Of a stretch of 64,000 nt of DNA, positions 36,100 through 48,190 are shown piece by piece (positions within the stretch are counted from its first letter, which is position 1; each line of letters opens with the position of its first letter). A program made the position numbers and the translations under genes. Below the pieces are notes generated by a model. That model did no database searches, was not told the DNA's origin, and worked only from the letters and a program-made list of their open reading frames with translations. The stretch lies in assembly GCF_019320115.1 (NCBI RefSeq), contig NC_089583.1, forward strand, positions 82,787,928-82,851,927, in the 5' to 3' direction. This DNA comes from Miscanthus floridulus. Taxonomy: Eukaryota > Streptophyta > Magnoliopsida > Poales > Poaceae.

Positions 36100-38025
36100 G
36101 CCCCTCTTCTTGGCATCGTCGTCGGGGAGCCCGAGCTTGGCGTAATAACGCTAGAGCATGGTGCAATCCTCGAGGGCGTGCCTCACCGGGCCCTGGTGAT
36201 AAGGGCAGGGCTTCTTCAGCATGTCGTCAAAGAACCCAGGGCCCCTAGGGCCTCGGGGATTCTGGCGCTCTGTGGCCACGACTAGATCAGCCTCGAGGAT
36301 ATCCTGCTTCCCCTGGTGACCCTTTTTCTTTTTTCTAGGGAGGTGGGGAGCCGAGGCCTCGGCGGCCTCGTCCCTTTGCTTCCTCTTAGCGTCGTTGTCG
36401 GGGAAGATGGCCCCAACTGGCTCTTCGCCCAAGGCAAAGTTGGTGGTGATGTCGAGGAGCGTGGTAGCCGAGCGCGGTACGTTCCGGCCTAACTCTCGGA
36501 CCAAGTCTCGGCAGGTGGTGCCAGACGGGAAAGCCTGGATGATTTCCGAGTCACCGACGCTAGGCAAGTCGGTGCACTATTTGGAAAAGCACCGGATGAA
36601 GTCTCGAAGAGACTCGTCCGGTTTCTGGCGACAACTCTTAAGGTCCCAGGATTTTCCAGGGTGCACGTATGTGCCCTGGAAGTTCCCGACGAAGATCCTA
36701 ACCAAGTCGCGCCAGTCGTGGATCTGTGAGGGAGGAAGGTGTTCGAGCCAGGCTCATGCCGAGTCTGACAAGAGCAAGGGGAGGTTGCGGATGATGAGCA
36801 GGTCATCGTCCACGCCGCCTAGCTGACAAGCTAGGCGGTAATCGGCTAGCCAAAGCTCGGGGTTGGTTTTGCCGCTGTATTTCGTGAGGATGGCCGGTTG
36901 GCGAAACCGGGCTAGAAACTGAGCACCACGGATGGCCCTGCTAAAAACTCGGGGGCCAGGCGGTTCAGGAGAGGGGCTACGGTCCTCCCCACTGTCGTAG
37001 CGGCCACCTCGGTGTAGATGGTAGCCGCGGGTGGGCCCCTCATTGTCATGGCATTGTCGCCTGCTGACCACCTTGTGGTCATCTTGTGCCTCGCGTCGGT
37101 TGTCGAGGTGGTCATGCAGCAAGGGGACCCTATTGATTGTCGGCGCCCGAGTGGGCTTAGGACGAACCAAGGCCTCCCTATCCTACCGATGCGGTGCCGA
37201 GGGGAGGTCCGAGGCAACTCTACGCCATTGGGAGGAGGAACTCTCGGCCTGCTGCACTGCGGTGGTCTCGAGGAGATCCCGGAGCTCATCGTGGACCCAT
37301 CGCCCATCCGTGGTAGAGGGCTCAGGCATCGTGCAGACTAGCATCACCGCAGCCGTGACATTCTAGCTAGCGCGATTGAAGATTAGGGGATGCTCGCCCC
37401 CTTCGTCGTCATTGATGCGGTGGTGGACGTCGTGAGCCCACCGCTGGGCTCCTCCACCATCACCGTGACCCTGCTGCTCCTGCTCGAGAGTGTCTTAGAG
37501 CTATTGCAGAAGGAGTCGATCTTGCTCGACCTTGGCCTGAAGCTCACGGAGCTGCTCTAGGTCCGGGCATCGAAATTGTCCGAGGGCAAAGTTCTCGTTC
37601 CGTGCTGCTGGTGGGACAATGCGTGAGGGCATGGCATCGCCCGTTCCCTAGCGAAGCGGAGTACGGTTGCCTGCCCCCTCGTCCTCATCGCCCGTGCTCG
37701 GTATCCTGAGTCTGACGTGGAAGCACTCGTGAGTGGGATCGTAAGTACCTTCGTCGTCAGAGTCGGAGTAGCCGAAGCAATAGTTACTCGCGGCCAGGAA
37801 GCGGCGCATGGCTTCAGGGTTGCGAAGCCCAAAGAAATCCGCTTCGGCCCACGCCTCGTCCTCCTCCGAGGAGTCGGCGTGGGAGTGAGTCGAAGTCGTG
37901 GTACCAAAGTCGAGGGCGAAATGTTGGTGGTGTCCCGAGGGCTCCGCGTGAGTAGAAGCGTAGGCATAAGCATAGGAGGAGGCGGCATTTCTCAACCCGA
38001 AGGGGTACGGAGATGGTGCCATCAC
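36100..38025 (-). pseudogene. gag of element B
   Basis: Open pieces 38025-37648, 37170-36754 and 36567-36151 on minus are all in one frame, split by in-frame stops. The N-terminal part is acidic (SSEEDEAWAEADFFGLRN). The retrotransposon-gag core spans about 36890-36600: PELWLADYRLACQLGG and, in the joined reading, GNFQGTYVHPGKSWDLKS. A basic Lys-rich segment (PRKKKKGHQGK) and a Cys/His segment (KKPCPYHQGPVRHALEDC) near 36200-36160 look like the nucleic-acid-binding end. Gag forms the particle in which reverse transcription occurs. Degenerate but recognisable. Confidence 0.8.
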
Positions 38026-38482
38026 CGGGTTCTACTTCGCCGAAGCTGGCTCCTCAGGAGGTGGCGGGGCAGAGCTTGATGACAGGGCGTTGCCGCACGC
38101 CACCGGCATCTTTCCTTTGTCTAGGCTTAGGCTAGATAGGTCCCCAACCAGGGACCTTGTGCCAATAGCCAGGCCTGGGATATCAGCGGAGCGCGGCGTG
38201 TCTCCCTGGGTTCGCGTGGTGTCGGCGTGGCCCCACTCGCATCGTGCCTGGCGAGCGCGACGAGAGCGGCCGCCCGGGCGCCGCTCGGGCGCCGCCCGCG
38301 CCTAGGCTGTGGGTGCGTGACATCATCATCGGTCGGCGGGGCTCGGGGTGTGAGAAGTACCATATCGTACTCACATCCTAGAGACATGAACTCTAGGCTC
38401 CCGAACCAGATCACCGTGCCAAGACGTAGCGGTCGTACGGGGTTTGCCATCCGGAACTTGTTGGGACGACGAAGCTGACACG

Positions 38483-38504
38483 TAGAGGCCCCTACCTGGC
38501 GCGC
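38483..38504 (-). other. Primer binding site of element B
   Basis: On minus TTGGCGCGCCAGGTAGGGG lies directly after the 5' LTR. The TGG start pairs with the CCA end of a tRNA. The tRNA identity was not settled. Its position fixes the LTR inner edge near 38509. Confidence 0.7.
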
Positions 38505-38508
38505 CAAC

Positions 38509-39854
38509 TTTCGGTGTTTTCGGACTGATGGGCCCTCAACCAACTAGTAAATTTATACTGCGTGTTCCCAATCCCGGATGATGATGCAAAGAGACATAAG
38601 GTTTATACTGGTTCGGGTGATGAGTACCCTACGTCCAGTTTGAGAGATCGATCTTGTATTCCTTGCACCGAAATGCTCGTAGTAGGGGGTTACAAGCAGG
38701 GAGAGAGAGGGAGCTAGTCCCAGTTCTCTACGTGGAGCGGCGTTGATTGCTTGAGATGTTGATCTCAGGCAGCGGGGAAGCTCAAGCGTTTGTCTGTGCG
38801 TTTATGCGTGAGTTCATTGCGTGGCCATAGGCCTAATCGTCCGTGTCTGATCCTAGGAACGGCCTAGGTCCCTCCCTTTTATATTTGAAGGGGGGACAAG
38901 GGTGATACATTTGCTAGCTACACGGACGTCGTGCGGAACGGAGGTGGCATGTCCGAGCCCTATAGCCTATTACTGTGGCGGCGTGGGCGATGGAGTGGTC
39001 TCATCCTTGAAGTACTGGGGCGACACGCCGGTCACATCCGATCCTGTGTGTCGTGGGAGCTCCAGTGTTATCTCGAAGCGGGCGTGGCGGTCAGTGTGCT
39101 GGTCACTGTGTGTCGACTGCGCTGAGAAGCCGAGGCTTAGTTGGTGCCGAGGCCGAGCCATCGTGGGAGGCTCGGCAGACGTGAATCCCGGGGTTGTCCG
39201 AGACCCTGAAGTGGATTGCCGAGGCTTGGAGGGAGTAGTTGGTCTCATACGCTGATTCCAAGGCTATGGTGACCCGGACTTGACTCCCCATGCCGCGTTG
39301 TCTCTGGGGCGGGGGTTAGGTGGCACAGTGTAGTGCAGGCGTTGATCGTGGGTACAGCACCAGAGCACAATGGTCGGTAATCCCCGCGCGCGCCCTGTCC
39401 AGGACGGTATGGCGTTGACATGACTTCCCGTCTCGTCGGCCGCTCCGCAGTGTCGAGCCGTCGTCCGGCTGATATTGCGGGAGTGGTTGGCGCATTAATG
39501 GGACACGACGCGCTGTCGGGAAGACTGGTCGAGGCAGAAGCGACGGGTTATTGCCGAGCCGGCCTCGAGCGATACGAAGAATCGCTGTCTCGTTTCGAAG
39601 CTTTACACGCGGGGCCTCGGGCAAGACGGAGAATTGGTTCATTGTCGAGGCCTCCCGTGCGACACCTCGCGCGAGGCAGAGATTTAGCAGGCCGTCGAGG
39701 CCTCCCGTGCGAGGCCTCGTACGAGGCGGAGAGCCGGTGGGCTCGGACAATGCCGGAGGTCAACCGATGGTTCACCTTTTGGCTTTGTCTTTGATAGGGC
39801 TTAAGTGATTCTTTCGGTAAACGTTCGGGGTACCCCGTTTTATGGTACCCGACA
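38509..39854 (-). repeat. 5' LTR of element B
   Basis: On minus it starts TGTCGGGTACCATAAAAC (39854) and ends next to the PBS. It is about 1346 bp and collinear with 24535-25772, with scattered substitutions. The TATA box AAATATAAAAGGGAGG lies on minus at about 38886-38871. It keeps the 89-bp stretch (39129-39217) that the other LTR has lost. Confidence 0.9.
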
Positions 39855-40092
39855 CTAATTTTTCCATCAAAAATACAAACTCCATTATGAAACCTTGGCC
39901 GAACTACTACCTTTTTGTTGTCATAAACTACTACCTTATATGTTCACAATTGCTTTGTTCTGGGAAGTAAGACTAACGTTTCTTCTTCTCTCTCTTAGCT
40001 TCCTTGTGGATGTTAGAGTGGAGTGGCAGCCTTTGGGTTGGATCTTGAGATCTTGACTTTGTAAGCCCAGTAACCCTTCCAAAACTTCTTTA

Positions 40093-40207
40093 GGCCCGTT
40101 CGGTTAGCACTGTTCCCGCCCATTCCGGGCGGAACATTTCCCATGCTTCGTAAATTATAGAAGGAAGCCAGAGACTGGAATTGATCCCCACCCAACCGAA
40201 CGAGGCC
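40093..40207. mobile_element. Tourist-like MITE, 115 bp
   Basis: GGCCCGTTCGGTTAG at the left faces CCCAACCGAACGAGGCC at the right. TTA is present on both sides (40090-40092 and 40208-40210). Typical PIF/Harbinger-derived MITE. Confidence 0.8.
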
Positions 40208-40572
40208 TTAGGGATCGTTCGTTTAACCATCGTTCCAACAGGATTCATTCCAGACTGATCAAATATAGTACAAAATAGCACAACATTCCTGGTTAGAATA
40301 ATTCTAGGGGTCCAAGGCCCTTAAGCCTTTTTTTATAAAACTGGGATCAAACTCTCTGGTCTATATATAAAAAGTGTGCATTATCGTGGCCGGTGAAGCA
40401 AGTTCAATGTGCTGCGTGTGAGATAGACAAGGATATGTCGTCACCTAGGCATAGAGCCTGTATCTGTATGTATCACCTAGGATAAATTTGATAGTTTAAT
40501 CTTATGTTGGTAGACTAAATATTACTAGGTGCCTAAAGTTTAATCTTAATGTTGTTTCGGTGTTGAATGCGA

Positions 40573-41112
40573 CACCCTCCGTTGAGATTTGCTTTTTTAT
40601 CTGTCATTCTTATTTTTCGAGAAGTCAAATGTACTCAGCTTTAACTAAATATATTAAAAAATATTATTATTTATGGTACTAATTACTTAATTAGTACTCT
40701 ATCTATCCGCAAAAGAATACAATTATGGAAACGTGCCGGTCGAACTTGTCTAAGTTTGACTAAATTGATAGTAAATAGTATTAATATTTATGTCTTCAAA
40801 TAAATTTATGATTAAAATATATTATTATATTCTATAATTAATCTAATGGTACTTATTTTATATCATTAATGTTAGTATTTTTTTTATATAAATTCGGTTA
40901 AAGTTCAAATGGCTTGACTTCTCGAAAAACGAGAATTGCATTCTTTCGTGGACGGAGGGAGTATCATTAGATAGACTGTTGAATCTATTTTCATAATATA
41001 CTTATTTGGAGATGCAAATGTTGCTAATATATTATACAAATTTAGTCAAAGTTAAGAAAATTTAATTGACAAGGATACCATAACAACACTTATTTTGGAA
41101 TCGAACTGAGTA
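40573..41112. mobile_element. Outer Stowaway MITE, split by an inner one
   Basis: The left half starts CACCCTCCGTTGAGATT and the right half, reversed, starts TACTCAGTTCGATTCC. The halves pair as imperfect inverted repeats (TTAACTAAATATATT against AAATTTAGTCAAAGTTAAG). The inner copy at 40695-40963 lies between them. Confidence 0.6.
40695..40963. mobile_element. Inner Stowaway MITE
   Basis: The left end TACTCTATCTATCCGCAAAA and the right end, reversed, TACTCCCTCCGTCCACGAAA are the CTCCCTCCGT-type ends of Stowaway elements, with TA at both edges. The arms are about 110 bp and AT-rich. It is inserted in an older Stowaway. Confidence 0.8.
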
Positions 41113-42382
41113 TTAAGAAAAACTTTTTCACTTTGGAGACAAGACTGTTCCCGGTAAAAGTACTCTGTAAAAAAGCCTACAAGTCCTAGCTATGAATTTG
41201 GGCATATGTTACTCTAGATTCGTGGGTAGAATTGTGGCCTTTTTTAGCACCGAGGGAGTAACTATTTGCCTAGAGGTAATGAAACTTTGGATATCATAAT
41301 GTGTGTTCGGAAAAGGAAATGATATACCTGTAAAATTTAACTTACGTTGAAATATTGTGTGAGAAAAAAACTATTTTATGTCTGAAAAGTAGTTCGGAAC
41401 AAGATGGGCAATTCTCATAGCTGCCCACCTGCCGTCAATCTCATACGAGTACGTACGTTGGGCTGTTGCATCAGGTAGGGTCATTGCTTCTCTGCCGGAT
41501 GATACGAGTGGCCCATCCAGGCCTGTTTTAGTTCAGAAATCCTCTGAGAAAAGTGGGAGTTCGTAAACAGATCCTCGCCGCGGTCGGCGCTCGGCATGAT
41601 TTCACCGACGCCGCAAGCCGCACAGTACTGAAGCCGCATCATGGTTTATTGGTTTCGCACTGTTGAGCTCCTGAGCGGGAGGTGGTAGCCTCCCAAACTC
41701 CACGCCAACCACCGGACCCATCCCGTCGAGGCCGAGAAGGCACGAACGCTCCAGGGGCAACGGCAAAAAGACCAAAACGCCGTCCGTGATCCTATCCTAC
41801 TGATCCGTCGTCCCCCCACGGCGTCCGTCCCCAGCTTAAACCCCGAGCCCTGTGGGCCGGGGCCCACCTCGCAGTCAAACAAGGCCCACCGATTAAACCC
41901 CAACAGCGTCTTCCCACTCTCCCCCTGCTCTCCCGTTTCTCTCTCTCAATCCCACGCCACGGCCACGCCTCCCCCATCTCTGCCATTATTGTCCGCGCAG
42001 CCATCCTCTCTCTCCCTCCCTCCGCCCCATCGCCCCCGCTCAGTATATGGGGACGTCCTGCTCCTCGCTTTCTCATCCAGTCCTCCCGCCTCCTCCTCTG
42101 CTTCCTCTCATCCTGCTTCCCGTTCGCGCGCGCAGACACGAGCGTGTCCGCCACTCCCCGCCTCGTACGTGTGATATCTCCCACCGCCTCAGCCCGCTGT
42201 CCCCTGCTCAGGCGATTTATACCACCACCAGGCACCAGCCAGCCACCGGCGACTCCCTCCTCAACATTCCGCTTCTCTAGTCTAGTCCCCAACACCGGCC
42301 GGGACTCATTAGGCGGGTGTGGGAGGTACTCTACTCTGCTAGCCGCCTAGGCCTATCTGGCCAGTACATGTGAGGTCGGTCC
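41113..42382 (+). promoter_or_regulatory. Upstream region and 5' leader of the G-gamma gene
   Basis: 41113-41900 is mixed intergenic DNA with no gene. From about 41900 it becomes pyrimidine-rich (CTCTCTCTCCCTCCCTCC near 42007-42023), as in grass core promoters and leaders. TATATGG at 42045 or TTTATACC at 42212 could be the TATA element. The start of transcription is not fixed. A minus-strand ORF at 41792-42295 is taken as a shadow. Confidence 0.4.
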
Positions 42383-45300
42383 ATGGGGGAGGAGGTGGCG
42401 GTGGTGCTGGAGCCGCCACGGCCCAAGTCGCCGCCGAGGTACCCGGACCTGTGCGGCCGGCGGCGGCTGCAGCTGGAGCTGCAGATCCTCAACCGTGAGA
42501 TCGACTTCCTCAAGGTGAGGCATACATCGCCGGCAGTTCCGTTCCTTTCTGTCTCGTCCCCCTTCGGTCGGTTCGGTGGACTACCCCCTTTGACTTGCCC
42601 CAATTAAAAACTTTCAAAAAAATCACCACCAGCACCAGTAGGATCCGATTCGTCGCGCGATCTCGTTTTCTAAGAAACGAGTGCAGTGTGTAGAAGGGGC
42701 CAGTACTAGCAGTAGTACTGTAATAGCTCCGCCTTGTTTAGATGCCAAGTTTTTTCACTCTTTCTCAGTCACATCAATTTTTAGCCGCTTGTATGAAATA
42801 TTAAATATAGGTAAAAAAATAACTAATTACACAGTTTAGTTGGAAATCACGATATGAATTTTTTGAGCCTAGTTGGTCCACGATTGGATAATTTGTCAAA
42901 TAAGACGAAAGTGATACTATTTATCGGTTTGAAATTTTTTCAGCATCTAAACGAGGCCCTCGTGTGGGAGATGCAGTAGTTTTAATGGCAGGTTCGTGCG
43001 AAATCTTCGTTGGAGCACGCCACGCCATATGTCGTCTTCGTTTGGGGATGAGAGCCTAATGCGGAGGGGGGGAGGGCGGCGGATCGCGGCAGCGCAGTTA
43101 AACCCGAGGCGCGACAGGCTTTGCCCAGTTGCCCTCTTGGGGCGTGCCGCGGCTGTACCTCTTGGGCCGTGCGGTTCGGTTCCTTGGGAGAAAAGAGAGG
43201 ACGGGGGCATGGCATGGGCAGTGCCGCAGTGGCCAGTGGCACTGGCGCGCTGCGCTGCCCGTGTCATGCTTGCGCGTGGAGCAGCGTGTGGGCGTGTCCC
43301 CCTCCACCCGCTCCTCCAGTTCTTGCTTCGCGGACACGCACACGGCATGGCTCGTCAGGCACTATCATGATGACGGTTCGTGCAGCAGAGGCAAAGGTGG
43401 TGCGGCGCACGGCGTGCCGTACCGTACTGTACATGTACTACTGGTGTTTATGGGCTGGGCTGCCACAGTTTCGGGGCTTTCCGCTGCCTCAAATTTTGTG
43501 TTCTTTTTTTAATCAAGGGAAACGAGTGTCTTTTTGACGCCGTGCTCTGCTTTAACGCCCTGTTCGCTGGCCGTACTTTTTCTACCAGTATTTTTCTCTC
43601 ACATTACAGCCAACATACTTTAGCCATGGCAGCCAAGCGGCATTAAGGAGCAGATTTGCGATGCTGTCCAGGTGATTAAAGCACTTCTTTACTGGTCAAG
43701 TGTGCTTTGGTCTTCTTTTTATCTCTTCTTGCGACCCCAGTTGCTTTCCAAGCTCAGCAAAGCAGGAGTCTCATTATTAGTCAGTTAGTTCTCTCATCGT
43801 ATTTGAGACTAGAATCCACCTTTTTAAAGCGGTCTGTCGGATGTCTCGGGTTCACGTAGGCCCTGTTTGGTTCGTGCAGTCACCACGCAACAGCTCGTTG
43901 TGCTGCAAGTGCGGCATGCCGCTGTCGTGTTTGATTGGCGCCGCAGCATAGGCACGTCACAGCGATGCCACAACCAGCTAGTTCATTTTTGTCTGCCGCA
44001 GCTTAGGACTGCTTTGGCGAGGAGCGGTGACAACATTATCCAAACATGCCCAGTCCACTCCTAATATAGGATGTCCAAAGCACTGGAGGTAGTTGCCGGT
44101 GGCAGTCAGTGAATGCCATGAATCTATGGGGTAGGAGACTGTCACGCGGCAGGGAGGATGAGAGAAGGCAGCTCATCTGGCTACTTTGTGTTTTGCTGAT
44201 GGTGAATTAGAGAAGGGAACCAGAGAGAAGGGAACGAAGAGAGAAGGATGAGAGATGGATTTAGGTCCTCTCTGTACAAAAGAAAACATGTTTGCCAGAG
44301 CACGTGTGCATGTAAGAGATGGTAAGCGAAGGGTTATTTTACTTATGCTCAGCAATGCTCATAAACCAAACGGTTGCCAGAGAAGTTTGCCAAGCTTTTG
44401 GCAGCTCATGTGGCTGATCCAAACGGTTGCCTGATCCAATTTGAGGCAGCGGGACTAAGTTTAACCAACCAAATGGTTATATTCTGCCACAATTTAGGTG
44501 TGCCACAAATTTGGCATATGCCTAAGCTTAGTTATGGGCTTATGGCACCCTGTCGCTGCCACCCAAACAGGCTTGCCAAGGTGGAGCATTGGGAGCGGCT
44601 AGTGAACTGATGTTTGTCTAGTGGTTTGATGGTTTCAGTGTTTGCCACCACATAATTTATTTTCCCCACAGAACATTTTTAGTTAAACTGTCCTCATTCT
44701 CTTTTGAATATGTCCTACACAACGAGTCTACGCATCCGATATTGTGGGTTTGAGGCATAATTATGCATAATTCCAAATGTTTAGTGTTCCTTTCAACTTA
44801 TTTCTCATGGGTAATCAGGCTTACAGTTGGCAACCTTGCTTCCTTGGTACAACTTTTACAATTTTTTTGAATGTAAACCACTTTCACGAGTAGCATACCG
44901 AGTAAGAAGTGCATTTATTTGACAGCAATCTGATTTTGCAGAACGAGCTACAATCACTTGAAGGAGTTCCACCAGTTTCTAGAAGTTGTAAAGAGTAGGC
45001 ACTGTTGCCCTTCCTGCGTTGCATATTACTCTTTCCTTGGCATCCGTTGCAAATGTCATGTTTAGGATGAAATCCTGGTTTCACGTCAAATGACATTGAT
45101 TTTTTTATTTTGCACTATTTTTTCACCTTTCTGTTTCTTATATCTTGCCGCAAAAAAATGTTATTGGTTAATTGTACTTTAACCCAATTCTGTGTCAGTA
45201 TAGTCTATGGTGGCTATTGTTTCTGTGTACTTATAAGTATTCACCAAATAACCCCACACAGATCACAGTGTTTGGTACATGGTTTGGTTTTGAATGTCCA

Positions 45301-48161
45301 CTTTCTTTTGCTTGTGGCTCAGTTAGTGATCCATTCCAGCATTTTTCTTCCTAGTTCCAGGAGGCCTCAAGTCTTAACAGATAATATTTTGGTTACCATA
45401 TTTACTACATTTGGTCAAATACTCAAACTTAATAATTGTTAGACAAAAATTACTTAATGCTGTATTTAGTTCTCCACGTTCTGAATTCATCACTTGTATT
45501 GAAATTTGTTTTCCCAATGGAATGTGCATATGTATATGCAGTTGGGAAGGTTATTAAATCATTGCCTACTGAATTGTTCCATAGTGCACTATTATGATAA
45601 TTGTCTGGTTTTTTTGGGGCCAAACTTCAGCTATGTTGCACAATTTTCTTCACTGTTTGAAGCACATTCTGTTTATATTTTCTCTAACATTCTCTCATTT
45701 AAAACCTTCCAGGGTAAATGAGTTTGTTGGTACAAAACAAGACCCACTACTACCGATGTATGACCTATAGACTTGATGTTATAATAACTTTGAAGCATCT
45801 ACAAATGCTATTATGAATTGACTTCCTTTGATTTTTCAGAAAGAAGAAGACGCACCGATCTTGCCGTCTTTTTTGGTGGATTAGGTATGCATTCCATTAC
45901 TTATTCTTGTCAGTGATTGTATGGCAGGTGCATCAAAATCTTATAATATTTCACCTCAAAAATTTATACATTAGATGAATCAGTAAAATTTTCTCCTGTA
46001 TTTCTTCTTGGACAATGCAAGTTAATTACTCTTGCATCTCAATGAGCAAATTTGGGAAGTGGCAAATCTGCTGGTTTTCTTGGAAAATTGATACCAGGAC
46101 CCCACCACCACACAGACACACGTTTTAGTCTCTTTAGTCTCGTTTTCTTGGTACTGGAGTTTTTTTAATCCTCATGGAACCTATCATAGTTGCTTTGCCT
46201 ACATAGCAGGTGATTAGTAGACCTTGTCCCTCTCTGCTAAGTAACCAGCCTACATGTCACCAACTTACCATCAACTACTACAGGCGACATGGTTTCTTTC
46301 TTTTTACAGGAAGAGCTAACCTATTTGTTGCTGCTGTGAAAAGCGTCATAAGCCTTTAATCTCTTAGCATGTTGACACTTCTGCCTTTTTTTCTTCATAA
46401 CCAAAGATGTGGTTACACATTTTCTGTTATCAAATCTGAATTTCTTTTGCACATGTTCTATTTAACTAATGGACTTTGCTATGGTAGTCATAAATAATTG
46501 TGGGTCATCCATTTAACTAGGTCTAGGTAATAGGTGAAATATATTTATTTTATTTTTATTTTGTAAAATAAAATAGGATGAGTAGGGAATTTTTTGGTTT
46601 TAGATTAAAAATCTTTCTTTTATCTAATTATTGAATGCATGATTTATTGGATGTAACATATATGATTGTGCTTAGTTGGAACATTAGTTAGTTTTTTTTT
46701 ATTGTGTGGAACACGTGTTAATTGGTACGCCACCAGCACCTGTCTGTTCACGCCCAGCAAATATATTGTATAACATGTAGACATACTCCTGGTAAATGAT
46801 AAACGAGAATTATTCTTTTCCTGGGATTTCTTTTTCCTTTTTCTGGTTTCAGAAACCAATGCCTGTGATTGAAGTACCTTAGCAAGGCCCCTAACTAAAA
46901 CTATTGCACACTGAAGCAAAATGGCTGTCAATTTTTTTTTTCCAGAAATAGTGGTGTCTGCATGGTATTTGCATTGTGGGGTTACTCTTACTGAAATTTG
47001 TGGCATAGTGCTTGTTGGCACATAACTTTCATTTTCTTAATTCATTGTTAATGTGCTTTCAAGTAAGACCATATAACATTTTTACCGTGATCTAAATCTA
47101 ATACCATTATATTTTCTTCTATGCATATGAGATTATAGTTTTGATGTGTTGCTCACATTGGTACCATGCAACGCATATTTGTTCATTTTCATATTAAATT
47201 TCTGCAATTTGAAGATGCTGAATTACTGTTTTTCCCTCCGTGCAGATCAAAATTGTGCATATGCGTGTCATGGTTCTGCTGCTCCTGCCATTGCTTGCCC
47301 AACTGCAAAAGACCATGCTGCTTGGATTGCTCCTGCTGCTCATGCCCAGATCTGTCATGCTGCAAGCCCAGCTGCAAATCATGCCACAAGCCCTGCTTTG
47401 GGCCCAACAGCTGTTCATGTTGTGGCACATCATGCTGCAAGCCAGATTGCCCATCCTGTAGTTCGAGCTGCAGCTCGTGCTGCAATCTGTCAGTGTTGCA
47501 ACCCGAACTGTAGCTCGTGCTGCACCTGCAATCCAGTCATGCTGTGAACCAAACTGCAACTCGTGCTGCAGACCGAAGCTGCAGCTCGTGCTGCAATCCG
47601 TCATGCTGCAAACCGAACTGCAGCTCATGGTGGAAACCGAGCTGCAGCTGCTTCAAGACCCTCTCGTGCTGCAAACTCCAGTCCAGCCCAAACTGCTGCA
47701 CTTGCAGCCTCCCGCGCTGCTCCGGCTGTAACCCCAGCGGCAGTTGCAAGCAATGCTGCTCATGCCCCACCGACTGCTGCAACTGCAAGCCAAGCTGCGG
47801 CTGTTTCAGCCCGCAGTGTTGCAGCTGCGTGGAATGCTGCTCGTGCTCAAGCTGTTTCAGTTGCTTCGGTTGCTTCAAGTCCTTCAAGTGCTCCAACCTG
47901 TTCGGGTGCTGCTCCTGCAAGCAGTGCTTCAAGTGCCAGTCGTCGTGCTGCAAGGGGGCGCCGTCCTGCTGCAAGTGCCAGTCGTCGTGCTGTGAGGGTG
48001 AAGACGGCAGCAGCTGCTGCCGGAGGTCATGCTGCAGTGTTCCGAAGCCGGCTTGCCCTGGGTGCTCGTGCGGGTGCGTTTGGTCCTGCAGGAAGTGTAC
48101 AGAAGGGTGTCGATGTTCTGGGTGCCGCAATCCGTGCTGTGCCACTGGATGCCTCTGTTGA
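42383..48161 (+). CDS. DEP1: Type-C G-protein gamma subunit, DEP1-like
   Basis: Five exons: 42383-42514, 44942-44994, 45713-45757, 45840-45884 and 47246 onward, all with GT...AG introns. The start has good context (CCATGGGGGAGG). Residues 1-44 include [20 protein letters not shown] and a coiled coil. Residues 45-76 ([28 protein letters not shown]) complete the G-gamma-like domain. From about residue 93 the protein is an extreme Cys-rich tail ending [18 protein letters not shown], as in rice DEP1. DEP1 binds G-beta at the plasma membrane and shapes panicle branching and nitrogen response in rice. Three single-base insertions (near 47493, 47535, 47578) move the Cys-rich reading through all frames. 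Literally read, the protein ends at TAG 47511, about 180 residues. Read across them, it would end at 48159 with about 395 residues, near the 426 recalled for rice. The DEP1 or GGC2 paralog choice is open. Confidence 0.9.
42731..42958. mobile_element. MITE in intron 1 of the G-gamma gene
   Basis: GCCTTGTTTAGATGCC at the left faces GCATCTAAACGAGGCC at the right. The core AACTAATTACACAGTTTAG is as in the copy at 57223-57463. Confidence 0.85.
43556..43646. mobile_element. Short MITE in intron 1, GTTCGC type
   Basis: CCCTGTTCGCTGGCC at the left, the family core TTTTTCTCTCACA, and GGCAGCCAAGCGGC near the right. Ends are approximate. Confidence 0.5.
43859..44572. mobile_element. Possible 714-bp TIR element in intron 1
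   Basis: The left end GGCCCTGTTTGGTTCGTGCAG and the right end, reversed, GCCTGTTTGGGTGGCAGCG are imperfect inverted repeats. AAACGGTTGCC occurs twice inside (about 44368, 44422). No coding and no clear target duplication. Confidence 0.45.
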
Positions 48162-48190
48162 GGCTGAACTACGGTTTCTTTGGTTGTTCG

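Larger units (their letters stand above)
24535..39854 (-). mobile_element. Tat-type Ty3/gypsy element B, near full length
   Basis: Read on minus the order is 5' LTR (39854-38509), PBS, gag, protease, RT and RNase H, extra RNase H, integrase, a convergent antisense ORF on plus, a tandem repeat region, PPT and 3' LTR (25772-24535). The length is about 15.3 kb. The coding regions carry many TAG stops and some frameshifts, so it is non-functional. No target duplication was found (CTAAT at 39855-39859 against CTACAG before 24535), because the outer end of the left LTR is truncated. Confidence 0.9.

Noticed and set aside
39855..39859. CTAAT as target duplication of element B
   Set aside because: The left flank reads CTACAG and the left LTR end is truncated, so no match can be claimed.
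41792..42295. 167-codon minus ORF overlapping the G-gamma gene leader
   Set aside because: Gly/Arg/Glu-rich sequence expected from the reverse of a CT- and GC-rich leader. No domain.
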